This document shows positions 22,850-34,919 of a stretch of 64,000 bases of DNA, piece by piece; positions within the stretch are counted from its first letter, which is position 1, and every line of letters starts with the position of its first letter. The position numbers were made by a program, and so were the translations under genes. The notes under the pieces are model-generated. The model saw only the letters and a program-made list of their open reading frames with translations, had not been told where the DNA came from and did not search any database. Source of the DNA: Gerris lacustris (Eukaryota; Arthropoda; Insecta; Hemiptera; Gerridae); contig OX578278.1 in NCBI GenBank assembly GCA_951217055.1, forward strand, positions 32,191,105 through 32,255,104, written 5' to 3'.

Positions 22850-23265
22850 CAATTTTCCACGATTTAAATTTAAAGAGCGCAGACGGTTAAAATTAATCTA
22901 GGTTTATCTCCGGACTACTTTCAACAAACCATCACAATTTCATAATGAGTACTTTTTAAGATATAGATGCAAATAAATGTATGTTTGTGTCCATGTGGAA
23001 AAGAAACAAATGGGCGCAGAAGGGTCCAACAATGAGTTAATTTAGACCTACAATCCAAATTTCAATAATATCAGATGACTGTTTAAGATATGTTGGTCCG
23101 CAAAAATTGAGACACACAGACACAGGATAAAAAATGTTCCCTGATGTCTGAAACGGATTTCTATCTTGAAATTCTTGACGAATTCGGAGACATAAAAATA
23201 TTTGGTTCTTCAGAACGATCACATAGCTTCTGTTACCTTCGTTAAGCTTGGAAACAAAATAAATG
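22850..23265 (-). repeat. Family E repeat, reverse copy
   Basis: Contains AAAGAGCGCAGACGGTTAAA, TGTTCCCTGATGTCTGAAAC, GATTTCTATCTTGAAATTC and ACGATCACATAGCTTCTGTT in reverse order of family E. Confidence 0.7.
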
Positions 23266-23330
23266 ATTGAAGATAACTCACAGAACATGCCAAAACACGC
23301 ATACTGGGCTGTAGAGCTGCTAAGGAAGTA

Positions 23331-23622
23331 ATCCACTTCTATTAAGTGCACTCGTTAATTTACCCTTATCAATAAGTCGAGGCAACTCGAGGTCGTGGGT
23401 TCGATCCCGTGTCATGATATTCTGAATTGCATCAATGATTCGCGGACGGTGCAGGGCAAAGGAACACCCTTTATCCCCATAAAGGGTGTTCCTTTGCCCT
23501 GCACCGTCCGCGAATCATTGATGCAATTCAGAATATCATGACACGGGATCGAACCCACGACCTCGAGTTGCCTCGACTTATTGATAAGGGTGGATTAACG
23601 AGTGCACTGAATAGAAGTGGAT
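23331..23622. repeat. Near-perfect palindrome of two head-to-head tRNA-type SINEs
   Basis: The arms 23331-23473 and 23480-23622 (143 bp each) surround a 6-nt loop, TCCCCA. Only a few mismatches are visible, e.g. AATTTACCC against AATCCACCC near the outer ends. Each arm holds a B-box-like GGGTTCGATCCCGT and the GTGCAGGGCAAAGGAACACC tail. Confidence 0.88.
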
Positions 23623-23790
23623 CAGACCAGGAGTGGGGAAGAGTCCCCACTCTTCCCCCACTCTTTGGTGTGGGTCCGATCCGTGTCATGACGATGTAAT
23701 TTGTATCTATGGTTCGAGGACGGAGCAGGGCGAGGGACACCCTTTATGGGGACTCTTCCCCCCCGCTTTGACGCACGCTTATATAGCTTA
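23623..23790 (+). repeat. Third, diverged copy of the palindrome's SINE
   Basis: GTGTGGGTCCGATCCGTGTC, ATGGTTCGAGGACGGAGCAG and GGGACACCCTTTATGGGGA follow the order of the left arm. An internal GGGGAAGAGTCCCCACTCTT duplication separates it from the palindrome. Confidence 0.65.
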
Positions 23791-24364
23791 CTAATGACCA
23801 CACCATAATCGCTTCGGCGGTATAAAATGTACAAATGTATGATGTGTGAAGTAGCTGGAACTCTCCACCACGGGGCGTAAAAAGGGCCTAAGTGATGGCC
23901 TAATTGAAAGGTTCGAACAAGTGGTTCGTCCTACCCGTTCTAGTAGGAAGTACTACACTACTACTAATCTACCCTTTTTCATTTATTATTTATCTATTGA
24001 GTAAATATTATAAATAAAAATGCTAAATTAAAATAACTAAAAAGTAAATGAAAACAAAGTTCAATTGTTAACGTGAGAATTTAAGAAAAAAATATATATA
24101 TTATAGAAAGATGGCTCGCTATTTAGACTTGTAATTCTTAATAGAATCAAATTAGCAATTCTATTGTGCACACACGCTACGAAGCATTCCCATGACCACA
24201 TTACACATTTGTCTATTTCAAAAAAATTGTATAACCTTCTAAAAAATTGCACTGCCAAAAAACATAAATAATAATTGAAGTGTACAGGCTAAAATAATCA
24301 CACGCAGGTCGTAGTATTGAATAATAATTAAAAAGTAATTAGGATTACCTACTTTATTAGTTTT

Positions 24365-24844
24365 ATGTCTTCCGAGCTTACCGAAGGTAACGGAAGCATA
24401 GTGATCGTTTTGAAGAACAAAATTATTTTTTGTCTCCGATTTAAAAAAATCCTGGACAGAAATACGTTTTACACATCAGGGACATCTAATTGTCATGTGT
24501 CTGTCTGACGGTCTATTCGTCAACATTTGTGAGAACCAACCTGTAAAAAAGTGAAATTTAAATGGTATGTCCATAATTAGCCCATTGTATGATTCCATTA
24601 ATTTCAAACTTCTGCGCCGATTGGTTTTTCTTCTTCATACGCACAATATTATTTTTTCTTTAATACCTATATTTTAAAAAGTAAGCATTCGAGTTTTAAG
24701 AAATTTAAAAGGTCTCTCGAAAGTAGCCCACAGATGGTCTTATATTAATTTAAACCGTCTACAAACATTAAAAACTGCTAAATTAATAATTTTATCCATG
24801 TACAAAAACAAAACAATTTTTACAGATTTAAAATAAAAAGAGGG
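24365..24844 (+). repeat. Family E repeat, forward copy
   Basis: CCGAGCTTACCGAAGGTAAC at the start, then the GTGTCTGTCTGACGGTC run and ATAATTAGCCCATTG. The copy ends against the retrotransposon fragment that follows. Confidence 0.75.
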
Positions 24845-25800
24845 AAGAAATTGAATATATGTGGCAATTGTGGGTTTTAGAAAATTTCCGACGAGATAAA
24901 ATAATACTTATCAACAACCTTGCAACACAATCTGAAACGGCAGCTAATACTGGTGACAGCAAGACCCTGTATAGTATAACGAAAAAGCTGTCAAGAAAAG
25001 TCCCATGTGTGGACAAACCAGTTAAGGACAAAAAAGGGAATCTCCAAACCACCCAGAAGGAGCAGCTAGACCGTTGGAGAGAACATTTCTTGGAAGTGTT
25101 AAATCGTGCAGCAGGAGATGAAAGGGAGGAAAAGCAAATAGAGGAGGATGTTGTGCCATTAATATATAGAGCGACCATCAAGATTAGAGATCATCTAAGC
25201 AATTAAGCAGTTAAGTAATGGCAAAGCCCCAAGCATGGATAATATAACTCCTGAAGCACTAAAGGTCGACGCCGAGACATCTGCAGATATTCTACTACCG
25301 CTGCTTAGGGAGATATGGGAAAAAGAGAAACTACCCGCAGATCGGAAGAAAGGGTTACTGGTAAAACTTCCGAAGAAAGGTGACCTGGCGGACTGCAATA
25401 ACTGGTGAGGTATCACACTCCTCTCACTTTCTAGTAAAGTTCTCGCGATGGTGGTCTTAAACCACTTTAAACACCGACTAAATGCTATGCTTAGACATGA
25501 ACAAGCAGGGTTCAGGGAAGGTCTTTCATGCACAGACCAAATAAACACCTTGCGCATTATTACGGAGTCTATAGAGCACCAGTCTTCTCTCAAATTGATA
25601 TTTGTCGATTTCGGGAAGGCGTTCGACAGCAAAAGGATGAGGAAGATGTGGAAAGCCGTGCAAGTTTTTGGAATACCAGAAAAAATAATCAGCATCGTCA
25701 ACCATATGTAAGAAGGCTACACATGCCAGATTCAAAATCAAGGAATGCTGACTGAACCTATTCCAGTCAACTCTGGAGTCAAACAAGGGAATAATGGCTT
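24845..25800 (+). pseudogene. Broken reverse transcriptase of a non-LTR retrotransposon
   Basis: The translation shows the pre-RT region (RRDK, LATQSETAANTGDSKTLY, RPVKDK-like KPVKDKKGN, RWREHFLEVLNR), then NGKAPSMDNITPEALK, LLVKLPKKGDLADCNNW, GITLLS, HEQAGFREGLSCTDQI and the catalytic-region motif FVDFGKAFD. It is broken by a frameshift near 25190-25200, by stops at 25408-25410 (TGA, at the NWRGI position) and 25708-25710 (TAA), and by loss of sequence after 25800, just past SGVKQG where the second catalytic box (xADD) would follow. No endonuclease part remains. The clade cannot be fixed by eye. Confidence 0.85.
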
Positions 25801-26590
25801 ACTTTACTCTCTTGGTGCATAAATAATTATTAAATGACCGCAATCTTGACGGCTGGGACTATTGTCCTGGTTAACTAGAGTTAGTTCAGATGGGTGTCCG
25901 ATTTGTTAAATAGTCTTCGGACCCTTTGTATACACCCATAGACATGAGATAAAGCACATTGGCAACTTTATTTCTTATCGCCTTGTCTTTTTAAGTATAA
26001 ACCAACAGTCCTCAATGAAAATGTTTCACCATCAAAATGCTTACTAAAGTTAAAAGTTTACGGTAAAAGCACATTAAAGCTAATAGTAAAAATTTATTAA
26101 GTTTTAAATAAATTAAAATTTACAATGAAATTAAAAATGAAATATTAAATTAAATGATTTATTTTCACCCCTGGTGCGTTTAAGTTATCATTGAAATGCA
26201 AAAATTTTATTACAATGAAAGTTGGATAATTCGAACGTCCGTAATACTAAGATTAGTGTCAGTCCCTTGAACTTGAATGACTAGATTGAATCTCTAGAAG
26301 AGGGTTAATTAGCCCTCTAAAGATTTTGATGACAGACGACAGGTACCGACAAAAGTGAATTTAATATAAAAGGATTTAGGTAATGATAAAATCGTGGATA
26401 ATTTGAAGTTTACCTTCCTTAATCCGAAGTTTTTCACAAATGAACATACTTTTTTCATACGAGGGGCGAGGGGGTAGTCAAGGAAACTGAACAGACTGAT
26501 ATTGTGGGATCTGAATACAAATTCCAAAGAATGTTATTTGTGGAACTAGCACAGAAACTTTTGTAAAAAGGCTTACAGGGATGTTAAAAA

Positions 26591-26624
<34 letters not shown>

Positions 26625-27050
26625 TAGAATAAAAGGATGTTTAAATAAATTAGAGGATTTTGCTTTGAGGACCAATTGTTTCCTGTTTTAAAAGAGGTGT
26701 CAATTTATAACCAAACTCGTTGTGGATTTCCTTTCGACGGGCGACGGAAAACCAAGTTATTATAACCTAAACTACCTGGCGTAATGTAGCATAATTAATT
26801 AATTAAATTATATAGAAAGAATAAATATTAATTTTGACTTTCTTAACAACTCAAATTCCATAATAATAGCATAATTATGGCGGTTTCTGATTTTAAAGGT
26901 CTCTATCAAGTGGACATTGTATTTGATATCTTCTTATTTTACGTGCCTTATCAATGTAAGATAACTTTTTAATCCTTGCAGTTGTTTCTCTAGTACTGAT
27001 AAGACATATTAAAAATAAAAGAAAGAAATATGTCAGTCAGCTATTTTTTT
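25801..27050. other. AT-rich spacer with a poly-A tract
   Basis: An A run of about 28 nt lies at 26597-26624. Nothing else could be identified. Confidence 0.4.
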
Positions 27051-27054
27051 ATTT

Positions 27055-27200
27055 TTGTTTCGAGCTTACTTAAGGTAACGGAAGTACGTGATAATTCTGA
27101 AGAATAGATTTTGTTTTTAAGTCAAAATATCCTTAACAGAAATACGTTTCAGAGCAGCGTCGCTCCTGTTTGTCTACATTTCTTCGAAAGCCCATAGGCA
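27055..27200 (+). repeat. Family E fragment
   Basis: Starts TTCGAGCTTACTTAAGGTAA and continues to AGAAATACGTTTCAGA and CCTGTTTGTCTACATTTCTT. Confidence 0.55.
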
Positions 27201-27287
27201 CGTTTCCGTTAGCAATAATTTACTGCTTTTTGAATAGTAATTTAAAGCAGTTTCAATTTAACGTTGCTGCTTTAACAAGTAGCATAA

Positions 27288-27356
27288 TACTGCTTTTATG
27301 AGCAGTACAATACTGCTTTTATGAGCAGTACAATATTGCTTTTATGAGCAATGTAA
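27288..27356. repeat. Three 23-bp tandem units, each a hairpin
   Basis: The unit TACTGCTTTTATGAGCAGTA plus CAA is at 27288-27310 and 27311-27333, with a variant at 27334-27356. Every unit contains the stem ACTGCT/AGCAGT around TTTATG. In the third copy both sides of the stem have changed (ATTGCT/AGCAAT), so pairing is kept. Confidence 0.85.
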
Positions 27357-27418
27357 TACTGTAGTTGTTGGGAATCTAGCTTTTCTCTGAATGCGGCTAC
27401 ATGGAATAGTACATCACG

Positions 27419-27530
27419 CGTCTAGTGCGGAAAGTAGCATTTTGCATGCGAGTGTGGAGTTTGCACCAGAGCGACAGCGAGGCTAGTAAAACCACTCCAG
27501 CAAAGCAAAATGCATTTTTCGCACGAGTTG
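27419..27530. repeat. Imperfect inverted repeat
   Basis: TAGTGCGGAAAGTAGCATTT plus TGC at 27422-27444 mirrors GCAAAATGCATTTTTCGCAC near 27504. It is more GC-rich than its surroundings. Element type unknown. Confidence 0.45.
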
Positions 27531-27559
27531 CGTACCGTACAATTGTTGGATATACAATT

Positions 27560-29880
27560 ATACAATACAATAGCAATACTACAATTGTTGGATTTTAATA
27601 ATAAATACAGATAAAAATATTTAATAAACTTCCTGTATGTAAGTTCGTATTACTCTTTAGATAAATATGACATTAATTCATTAGTTGTATTTTGTGCCGA
27701 ATTTTTTTTCGGGAAGAGTATTATTCTCCTCATTTTCGTCATAATCACTTAAATCACTCATTGTTTTTCACTAAAAACTCGATATAAAGAGTTACTTTAA
27801 TTAAACAAGCAGCAAATACGTTTTGTTAAATGAAAACAAATACGCTAATCGTGCGATAAGGTGAAGAATTATGAACGCGTATGCGCAATGAATACAACTA
27901 CGAAAATAATAACTTTCTACACATCTAAACAGAGATAAAATGTTTATATTTCGTATCAATCGTAGATAAAGTAATTTATTCTGACGATACGAAACATATC
28001 GGGAGTAACAAGTCATACTTGGACGGAGAAAATAGGACGGCTTCCATTTTCCTGCTGTAATACTCGCGTATACTGCCAGCGCCATAGATCCATTAGCAGT
28101 AGTTTACTGAGAACAACTGTTTTAACGCAACGTCCGACGTTTAACACAACGATTTCTCTAGTTGTTGTGTGACATCTGTTTGTTTATTAAAATATAATAC
28201 GAATAAAATTGAAATATAAAATAGTACAGATCAGAATTCAACCGCTTGTAACCGCCGGTCCGCCGGTGGTAGCGATTAAAAAAAGACCAAAAATCCGAAC
28301 ACTAAATTAACTTTAATTTGAAATAGATATATTGTATTTACAAGGTGTAAGGCAATATAATTATTATAAACTTGAAAACCTGTGACAAGCACATTAATAT
28401 GATTATGCCCAGCTCAGTTGGTAGTTGGGGTGGGTTTTATGATTAAATTGAAGAAAAAAAAAAATAACATAAATAAAAGAAAATATATTTTAGAGCGCCA
28501 GGTTCTTTACTGACTGGGGATAAGAACCAACCCCACCGAAATACATAACATAAAATTGACTGTTGAAATAAATTTGTATTGTATGTATATTAGATACTTA
28601 TATTGTAACAAAAAAAAATAGTTTTTGACGAGATGGTTGGATGCTGTTTTGATGTATTCGGCAAATTCGGCCCTGGACCAACCACCCTAAAAATTAATAG
28701 ACAAGGAGGCTGTTACTAAAAAAAAATCTGAATCAGAAAAAAAACTTAAATAAAAGACATGATGGCCATGGCCGACTCAAAAAGAAACAGAAGCTTACCT
28801 TCACTTGAAGGGTTCTGAAGAGGTTCTACATGTAGAAAATTGAGAGGAAAAACACAGACTAAACTTGACAAACGAAAGATTCTTTTTTTTTTTTTGAGAA
28901 AACAAATTAAACTAATAAAATGAACGGGAGGTTCGGCCCCACGGCCAAAGCCGCCGGCCACCACGCCGTTCCAAGAGCCTCTGCCTGGGTCAAAGCCAGC
29001 ATGGCGTCCTCAGACCACGGAAAAAACTATACTGCCTAATTAATAAAAATTATTAAAGCTTAGAGAAAATAAACTTATATAAAAAAGCTTAAAATGGTAA
29101 AAAAAAGAAACAAGTGATTGGGATTTCTTCAAACCCACGAAATCAAAATAATAATGAACCTACAAAAAAAATATCATAACTGGCCAACCTGATCAATTTT
29201 CCACAACATTTAAATCAATAAATGTTAATAGAAAATTGACCCAGATTACCAACCGTTACAAACCATACAAAATACGATGAGAATTTTTCAACAATCGCGG
29301 ATATTATTTTTTCCGTCAAAACTATTTTTTTAAAAATACTATGTGCTATTTTCTATCATGTTAATTTTTACAATGTTAATATCGTTATTTTTATACTATT
29401 TACTTTGTGCATAGTTTTTCTTTAAAAATAATTTTGAACTAATTTGACAAAAAATTTTGTACGCCCAATTAATATCATTGAGAGAATAAGTGGAATATTT
29501 ATTTATAAATATGATTATTGTGGCTAATAATAAAATAGAACAATGTTTGCATGTAATAAATACCTTCCGAACTGCGATTCACAGGGTAGTTTATTCTTAA
29601 TTATGACATGAAGGATGTATTATAAAGACCTGAATCTTTTCTTTAAAGCTTTGGAAATGAAATTATTCAATAGTTTTATTTAATCGCTTGGCCTACGGCC
29701 TACGTGATAATAGGAAACATAGTAAGTAATTCCTAACATAAGCCCCGCGCGGAGTGCAGGATGAAGACTAGTTTAGAATATTATTATCATTAGCATAACA
29801 AAGATATGATTTAAGGCTTTAGCCCCGTTCAAAAGGTGATAATTGGCGCGATTGTTCCTCATAACCGTAACTATTGCATC
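27560..29880. other. Unclassified stretch with one short GC-rich island
   Basis: Mostly AT-rich. AGCTCAGTTGGTAG near 28413 is a good tRNA A box but has no partner B box. 28920-29010 is a GC-rich block (CCGCCGGCCACCACGCCG) that contrasts sharply with its flanks. No gene could be supported. Confidence 0.35.
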
Positions 29881-29890
29881 TACTAAAAAA

Positions 29891-29957
29891 GTATCTACTA
29901 AGTACTAAGTACTAAGTATCTACTAAGTACTAAGTACTAAGTATCTACTAAGTACTA
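29891..29957. repeat. 25-bp tandem repeat, 2.7 copies
   Basis: Exact units GTATCTACTAAGTACTAAGT plus ACTAA at 29891-29915 and 29916-29940, and a partial one to 29957. Each unit is itself built from TACTAAG-type heptamers. Confidence 0.92.
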
Positions 29958-30205
29958 TCACCCGGACCCCCCCGCCCAATAATTAACTGTAGACGACGCC
30001 CATGATTTACAGTAAGATATTGTACTGCAGTAAGCTTCAGCATAACATTTTATAACGAATACATTCTAAAACAGTTTTTGTTATTACTTGGGCGCGGAGA
30101 TTTTTTTTTTTGTTTGTTTATTAGCAGTACATTTTTTTTGGGGGGGGGGGGGGGGAGCTGCTTTGTTGAATAAGTAGTTCCTTTTTCTTGTTACCAATAG
30201 GCCGC
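29958..30205 (-). repeat. Family I repeat, inverted relative of 44936-45270
   Basis: GTAGACGACGCCCATGA, AAAACAGTTTTTGTTATTAC, a GGGCGCGGAGA block and AGCTGCTTTGTTGAATAAGT occur here and, reverse-complemented, at 44960-45260. Contains a G17 tract. Confidence 0.7.
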
Positions 30206-32490
30206 TTTAAAGGTAAGACAACAGACGACTTTGTCAGCTTACTATTTAGTTTATAAATCTTTGCCACGACAACCAACAACCACATTTATTCCAATAAAAA
30301 TAAGTTCGTTGTGATTTGTAGGTCTTCAAATAAATATAACGATTAGACATTAGTCAGAATATAATTAAAGATAATGATAATGTTACGTGTTTTAACAAGA
30401 AAATCAAATTATATCGAAGTACTTTCACACAGATGTCAAAAAATTATGAAGAAATACTTTACGAACAAGAATAATTATTTTGAAAAAAAAGAAACAGGTT
30501 AATGGCTAGAAGCAAAGGATGTCGGTCTGTATATTATTTCTTTTTGCTGCAAGATCCTGGCCTTTAAAGTGGGAGCTGTAGTAAGAATCAAGATGATAGC
30601 AGAGTGGGGGGAAAACAAGCGCTCTGGCATAATAATCGTGAAGGTAAAACTATAGACAGGTTACGGTCAGTAGGTTCAGTCTCGTTGTATCTTTCGTACG
30701 GTACGTGTCTCGCATATAACTTCGTCAAAAACAAAACAATCTCCGATCGTAATATTCAATTTTTATGTTTGGTTAATATTTTGTACTTCGATCAATAATT
30801 GATTTTCGTGAGACTCGTCGTATTGGTTTTTTTTTTTTGGAAGAAAAGTATTAACAACAAATATATAATATATCTATCTATACAATTATATATAGTTAAC
30901 ATTATAATCTATACATAACAATATATTTTATTCTATACATACATTTTAGTTAACATTATAATCTACAAGTATATCAATCTAAATAATTATAATAATATAA
31001 ATTATATCTACAGTTATAAAATAATCTATATATTACATTTATATAATTAAGTTATAATGATTGGATAAACTATTAGACTGATTGATATTTTTATAAATCT
31101 TATTACATATTTTAGGTTTATACACTAATTGATAATAATAATAATATAAGTATTTCATTGATCTACTATAAAATTATTTTGTTTTTATACCCTTTTTTTG
31201 CAAATATGTAGGATATTGTTTCTTTAAATACATTAACAAATACCTCTTTAAAGAATTAACAAGATTCTTCTTAAAAAGAAATCCCTTTTTCTTTGCATTG
31301 TTCATTAATAAATTTATTTTAATGGCGATACAATGAGAACCCACAGAAAATTGATTTTTCTGAAACTGTTTTAAAATTTCCAAAAAAAAACCAAACTATT
31401 TTAATAAAGCATTATCTCTCAATTTCTGACTTCAGTTTAATATTTAATCTTTGAATTCAAAGACATAAAAAATGTTTGTTCTTCAGAACGATTGCAATAC
31501 TTCTGTTGCGTTCGGTAAGCTCTGAATCATAAGGGGGGGGGGGGGGGGATTTAAATAAATTAGACGATAATGGGTCATAAAAGCAAAGAGATCGTACGCG
31601 AGGAAGTTATGTGACCACACTAATTGCCAGAGTATTATTTTAAATACTACAATTACTTCTTATGTTTAACGTATAATACTTATATTATACCTACTGTAAA
31701 TTACTCTTCATACACATAGCCTCATAGCAATTCTCCACTGTAGAGAATTAAAATTATTAATAAAAATTACATAGTTAATACAGAGAATTAGTTTGAACAG
31801 GATATACAACATATCAAACTAACCAATTAAAAAAAGGTCCTTTTAAAAAAACCAAGTGATGACCATGACGTCTATAACTACTTTTGCGTTTTTTTTTTTT
31901 TTCCTAATTGATCCATTACGTATTTCTTTCAGTTGTCTGAACCTAGAAATGTTGCTTCCCTCTAATATTGCTACCTTGTTTTATTAATGTTCGAAAATAT
32001 ATAAGTGATATCTTAAATTAGTTCTAGTTATTTATTTTTCTTCTTCATCCAGATTTAAAATGGTCTGTTCAAGCCAATAATTATATTTAATGTATACATT
32101 TACGTAACCAAAAAACTCGAAAAATGTATCGTTGTTTGCTTATAGCACAAAAAATGTAATTGACAAAAGAATACTTATGTTTTGCCGATTATTAATCTGG
32201 TTTTACAATAAACAATATTAGCTTTATATAATTATATTTCAACAAAAAACTACTTGATAATTACCATAATTTTAATTTTTCTGACATATTTATTGCGCCT
32301 CAAAAGACACTAGTTAAGTTAAATTTAAATAATATTTTTCCACTTCTAAGGAGCTAATTTAAGCCATAATTATTATTTTGAGACATTTATTAGCATATTT
32401 TATATTTATATTTCTTAAATGAATTATATTCTACATTCAGTACATGAATGTTTATGATAATCATCATCTCCAAAAACACTTTTCTATGTT
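30206..32490. other. AT-rich spacer
   Basis: 30850-31150 is low-complexity TATA/AACATTATAATCTA sequence with a partial duplication (AGTTAACATTATAATCTA at 30894 and 30950). 31400-31640 carries scattered family E pieces and a G18 tract at 31532-31549. Confidence 0.35.
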
Positions 32491-32494
32491 TTTT

Positions 32495-33160
32495 AGGGTC
32501 CGTAGGCAAAACCAAGGACCCTTATATTTTCCTGCGTGTGTCTGTCCGTCCGTCCTGTCGCCTGCTCTCACGGCTACACCTTTCGTCCGATCACTTTGAA
32601 ATTTGGCATGTATGTGTCTTGTACCTACCCACATATATTAAAAATATAGCGACTTAAAAAAATATTTTTAAAAAAGAATTAGGGTAAAACAACTTAAGGG
32701 TTAAATTTTTTTTATTTTATTTCGACACCGTGAGGGGTATCATATGAAAGGGTACGTCGAGCTTATTACAAAAATATATAATTCTAATTTTATAACTTTG
32801 ATAGGGCGAGCGTAGGCAAGTTTGAAGTGGCTGAACATTCTTCGACCAAAAGTGAAGATACCACTTTTTGGAAATTTCGAAAAAAATATTATTTAATTTT
32901 TTATTGACAAAATACGTTTTTTTATAACTATGGTCTTTTCGATGTATTTGTATGGTTTTAGTCTGGTTCAGTGGCCAAAAAATACTTTATCAGAAGTTTG
33001 TTTATGTGTTTTGAGAATATCAGACCCATAGGATAGTTCAAAGTAAGCTTTTTAGCATTTTAAAAAACACCATCAATGGGGTACTGCTTAAACTATACAG
33101 GGTTGCCTACGGACCCTCGCTGTGTGCTGACTAGCGCACACTTGACCTGTTTATTGTTTA
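32495..33160. mobile_element. Family G repeat with inverted ends AGGGTCCGTAGGCA
   Basis: AGGGTCCGTAGGCA (32495-32508) mirrors TGCCTACGGACCCT (33104-33117). Just past the right end is a hairpin, GTGTGCT...AGCGCACAC, then CTTGACC. The layout (inverted 'GGTTCCGTA' ends plus GTCTGTCCGTCCGTC) resembles repeats common in insect genomes. No coding. Confidence 0.6.
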
Positions 33161-33179
33161 TTAAATTTTTAATCTTTCA

Positions 33180-34090
33180 TTGAACTTTCCTCTCAGTAAT
33201 TCTAAATCTTCAAAAGTATTCATCTGATTTTTATTAAATTTTGATGGTATGTCGAAAGGAGCCCCTAAGTTGATAGCCTAAGATAAATTTCAATCGTCTG
33301 CTCTCATTAAATTTGTAAATTAAAATTCATTTAAATTCATCACTAAATTTTATTTTCATGTACAAAAAAAATTTTGACAAATTTAAAAAAGGCTTAACAA
33401 TTAAATAAATTTGACAATAATAGGTTGTAAAATCATTATACGAGGAAGCTTTGTGCCATGATTTATTCTTACTTTTATACTGCCCTAAAAAACCATATTT
33501 CTTAGATGAACTGTTTATACTAATTGTTTTTCTTCTCAGCTTATCGAAAGTAAAGGAATAATTGTGATTATTCAGAAGAACGACATTTATTATGTATCCA
33601 AATTCAAAACTTTTTCGAGATAAATTCGTTTCAGACACATGGGAATATTTTTGATCTCATGTCTATATAGCTCAACAATTTTGCGAAGCACCATATCTTA
33701 TAAAATACTCGTCAAATTTTAATTAAATTTAGATGGTACTTCATAATTAGCCCATTGTTGGTCCCATATTAACTTCAATCTTCTGTACCAATAGCTTTAT
33801 CGTCCGCATGCGCACGAACTCTCCACATCTTTAAAAATGCTTATCTGATTTTTAAGAAATTTGGAAGGTTGGTCTAATGTTGCCCACAGATTGTCCAATA
33901 GTAATTTCATACGTCTGCGCATATTAAATTTTACTAAATTAATACATTTGATCATGACAATTGTATTGATTTAAAGAAAAAAGGGGGAAAGTTAAATAAT
34001 TTAGACACTAATGGGTAGTAAAAGCGCAACACTATCAAATTATTATAGATAAGACGCGAACAAGCTTTGTGCCATACTAATTGGCAGACT
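33180..34090 (+). repeat. Two consecutive family E copies (first 5'-truncated)
   Basis: 33190-33465 holds the second half of the family (TCAAAAGTATTCATCTGATT ... GAGGAAGCTTTGTGCCATG). 33525-34090 holds a fuller copy starting CTCAGCTTATCGAAAGTAAA and ending GCCATACTAATTGGCAGAC. Confidence 0.65.
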
Positions 34091-34227
34091 TTATTTTATA
34101 CCACTTTTTGACCCAACACTTATCAGCATTTATTAACAGGGGTTAACAGCCTAATAAAAAAAAGTAATAAAAAAAAAAATAAAAAATAAAAAATAAAAAT
34201 GGGAGGCTATTCTTTTATTACCTATAT

Positions 34228-34547
34228 CAGTGGTCTCCAAACTACGCGGCGGCCAGATCTGGCCTGCTGAGACGTTTTCATCCGGCCTACCGCACCACAA
34301 AATAAGTTAACAAATGAACCTAAACAATGAAGAAGTTCAGCTTGTTAGAAGTTCTCCATATTTAAATGCCATTTCAAACATCAAAAGAGATCATCATTCT
34401 TGTAGGTTTTGTTGCTGTAATTGATAGTGCTTATCCAAATATTGTCATTGTGAAGTCCGATGGTTGAGTGTTACTTACTTCATCCGGCCCGCTATGGACC
34501 ATCCTATCCAGATACGGCCCTTCAACCAAAAAGATTGGAGACCCCTG
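34228..34547. mobile_element. hAT-type non-autonomous element (320 bp)
   Basis: The termini CAGTGGTCTCCAAACTACG and TTGGAGACCCCTG are inverted. The flanks ACCTATAT and ATCTATAT form an 8-bp target duplication with one mismatch. The interior (GGCCAGATCTGGCC, GTGTTACTTACTTCATCCGG, GGCCCTTCAACCAA) is shared with the relic at 60730-61240. Confidence 0.8.
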
Positions 34548-34554
34548 ATCTATA

Positions 34555-34700
34555 TCTTTAAAATTAATCATTCGAGTTTGAAGAAATTTTGATGGTCTGT
34601 CAAAAGTAGCCCACAGATGGTCTTATATTCATTTTAACTATCTGCACCACATATAATATTGATTAATATAATTAATTAAAATTAGCCGGATATAACAGTA
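34555..34700 (+). repeat. Family E fragment right of the hAT element
   Basis: TTTGAAGAAATTTTGATGGT, then CAAAAGTAGCCCACAGATGG and a TTAACTATCTGCACC-like end. The hAT element may have landed at the edge of this copy. Confidence 0.5.
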
Positions 34701-34919
34701 TTTTATCCTCATACATTTAATTTTAGCTTTTATTAATCGAAAAGGTTTCCGTTGATTTAGATTTTAAAAAATCTAAAATGTATTCCATTTAAATACGATT
34801 TTAACACTCTATGTCGTTTTACCGGGTCCTATTTTTTTGTCATAATGTTGTCTTGGTCAGGGTTTGATCAGTCAAATACCAAACTTTTAATACATTTAAA
34901 AATAACTACTTACTAAAAA

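Noticed and set aside
23037..23351. 104-codon minus-strand frame
   Set aside because: Lies in a reverse family E copy; similar pieces recur in other family E copies without a conserved frame.
25195..25701. 168-codon minus-strand frame, the longest after 42007
   Set aside because: Antisense shadow of the broken reverse transcriptase on the + strand, whose motifs are clear.
29885..29960. CRISPR-like array
   Set aside because: Units are contiguous without spacers, and the DNA is eukaryotic. It is a plain tandem repeat. The minisatellite at 53829-54605 was rejected as CRISPR for the same reasons.
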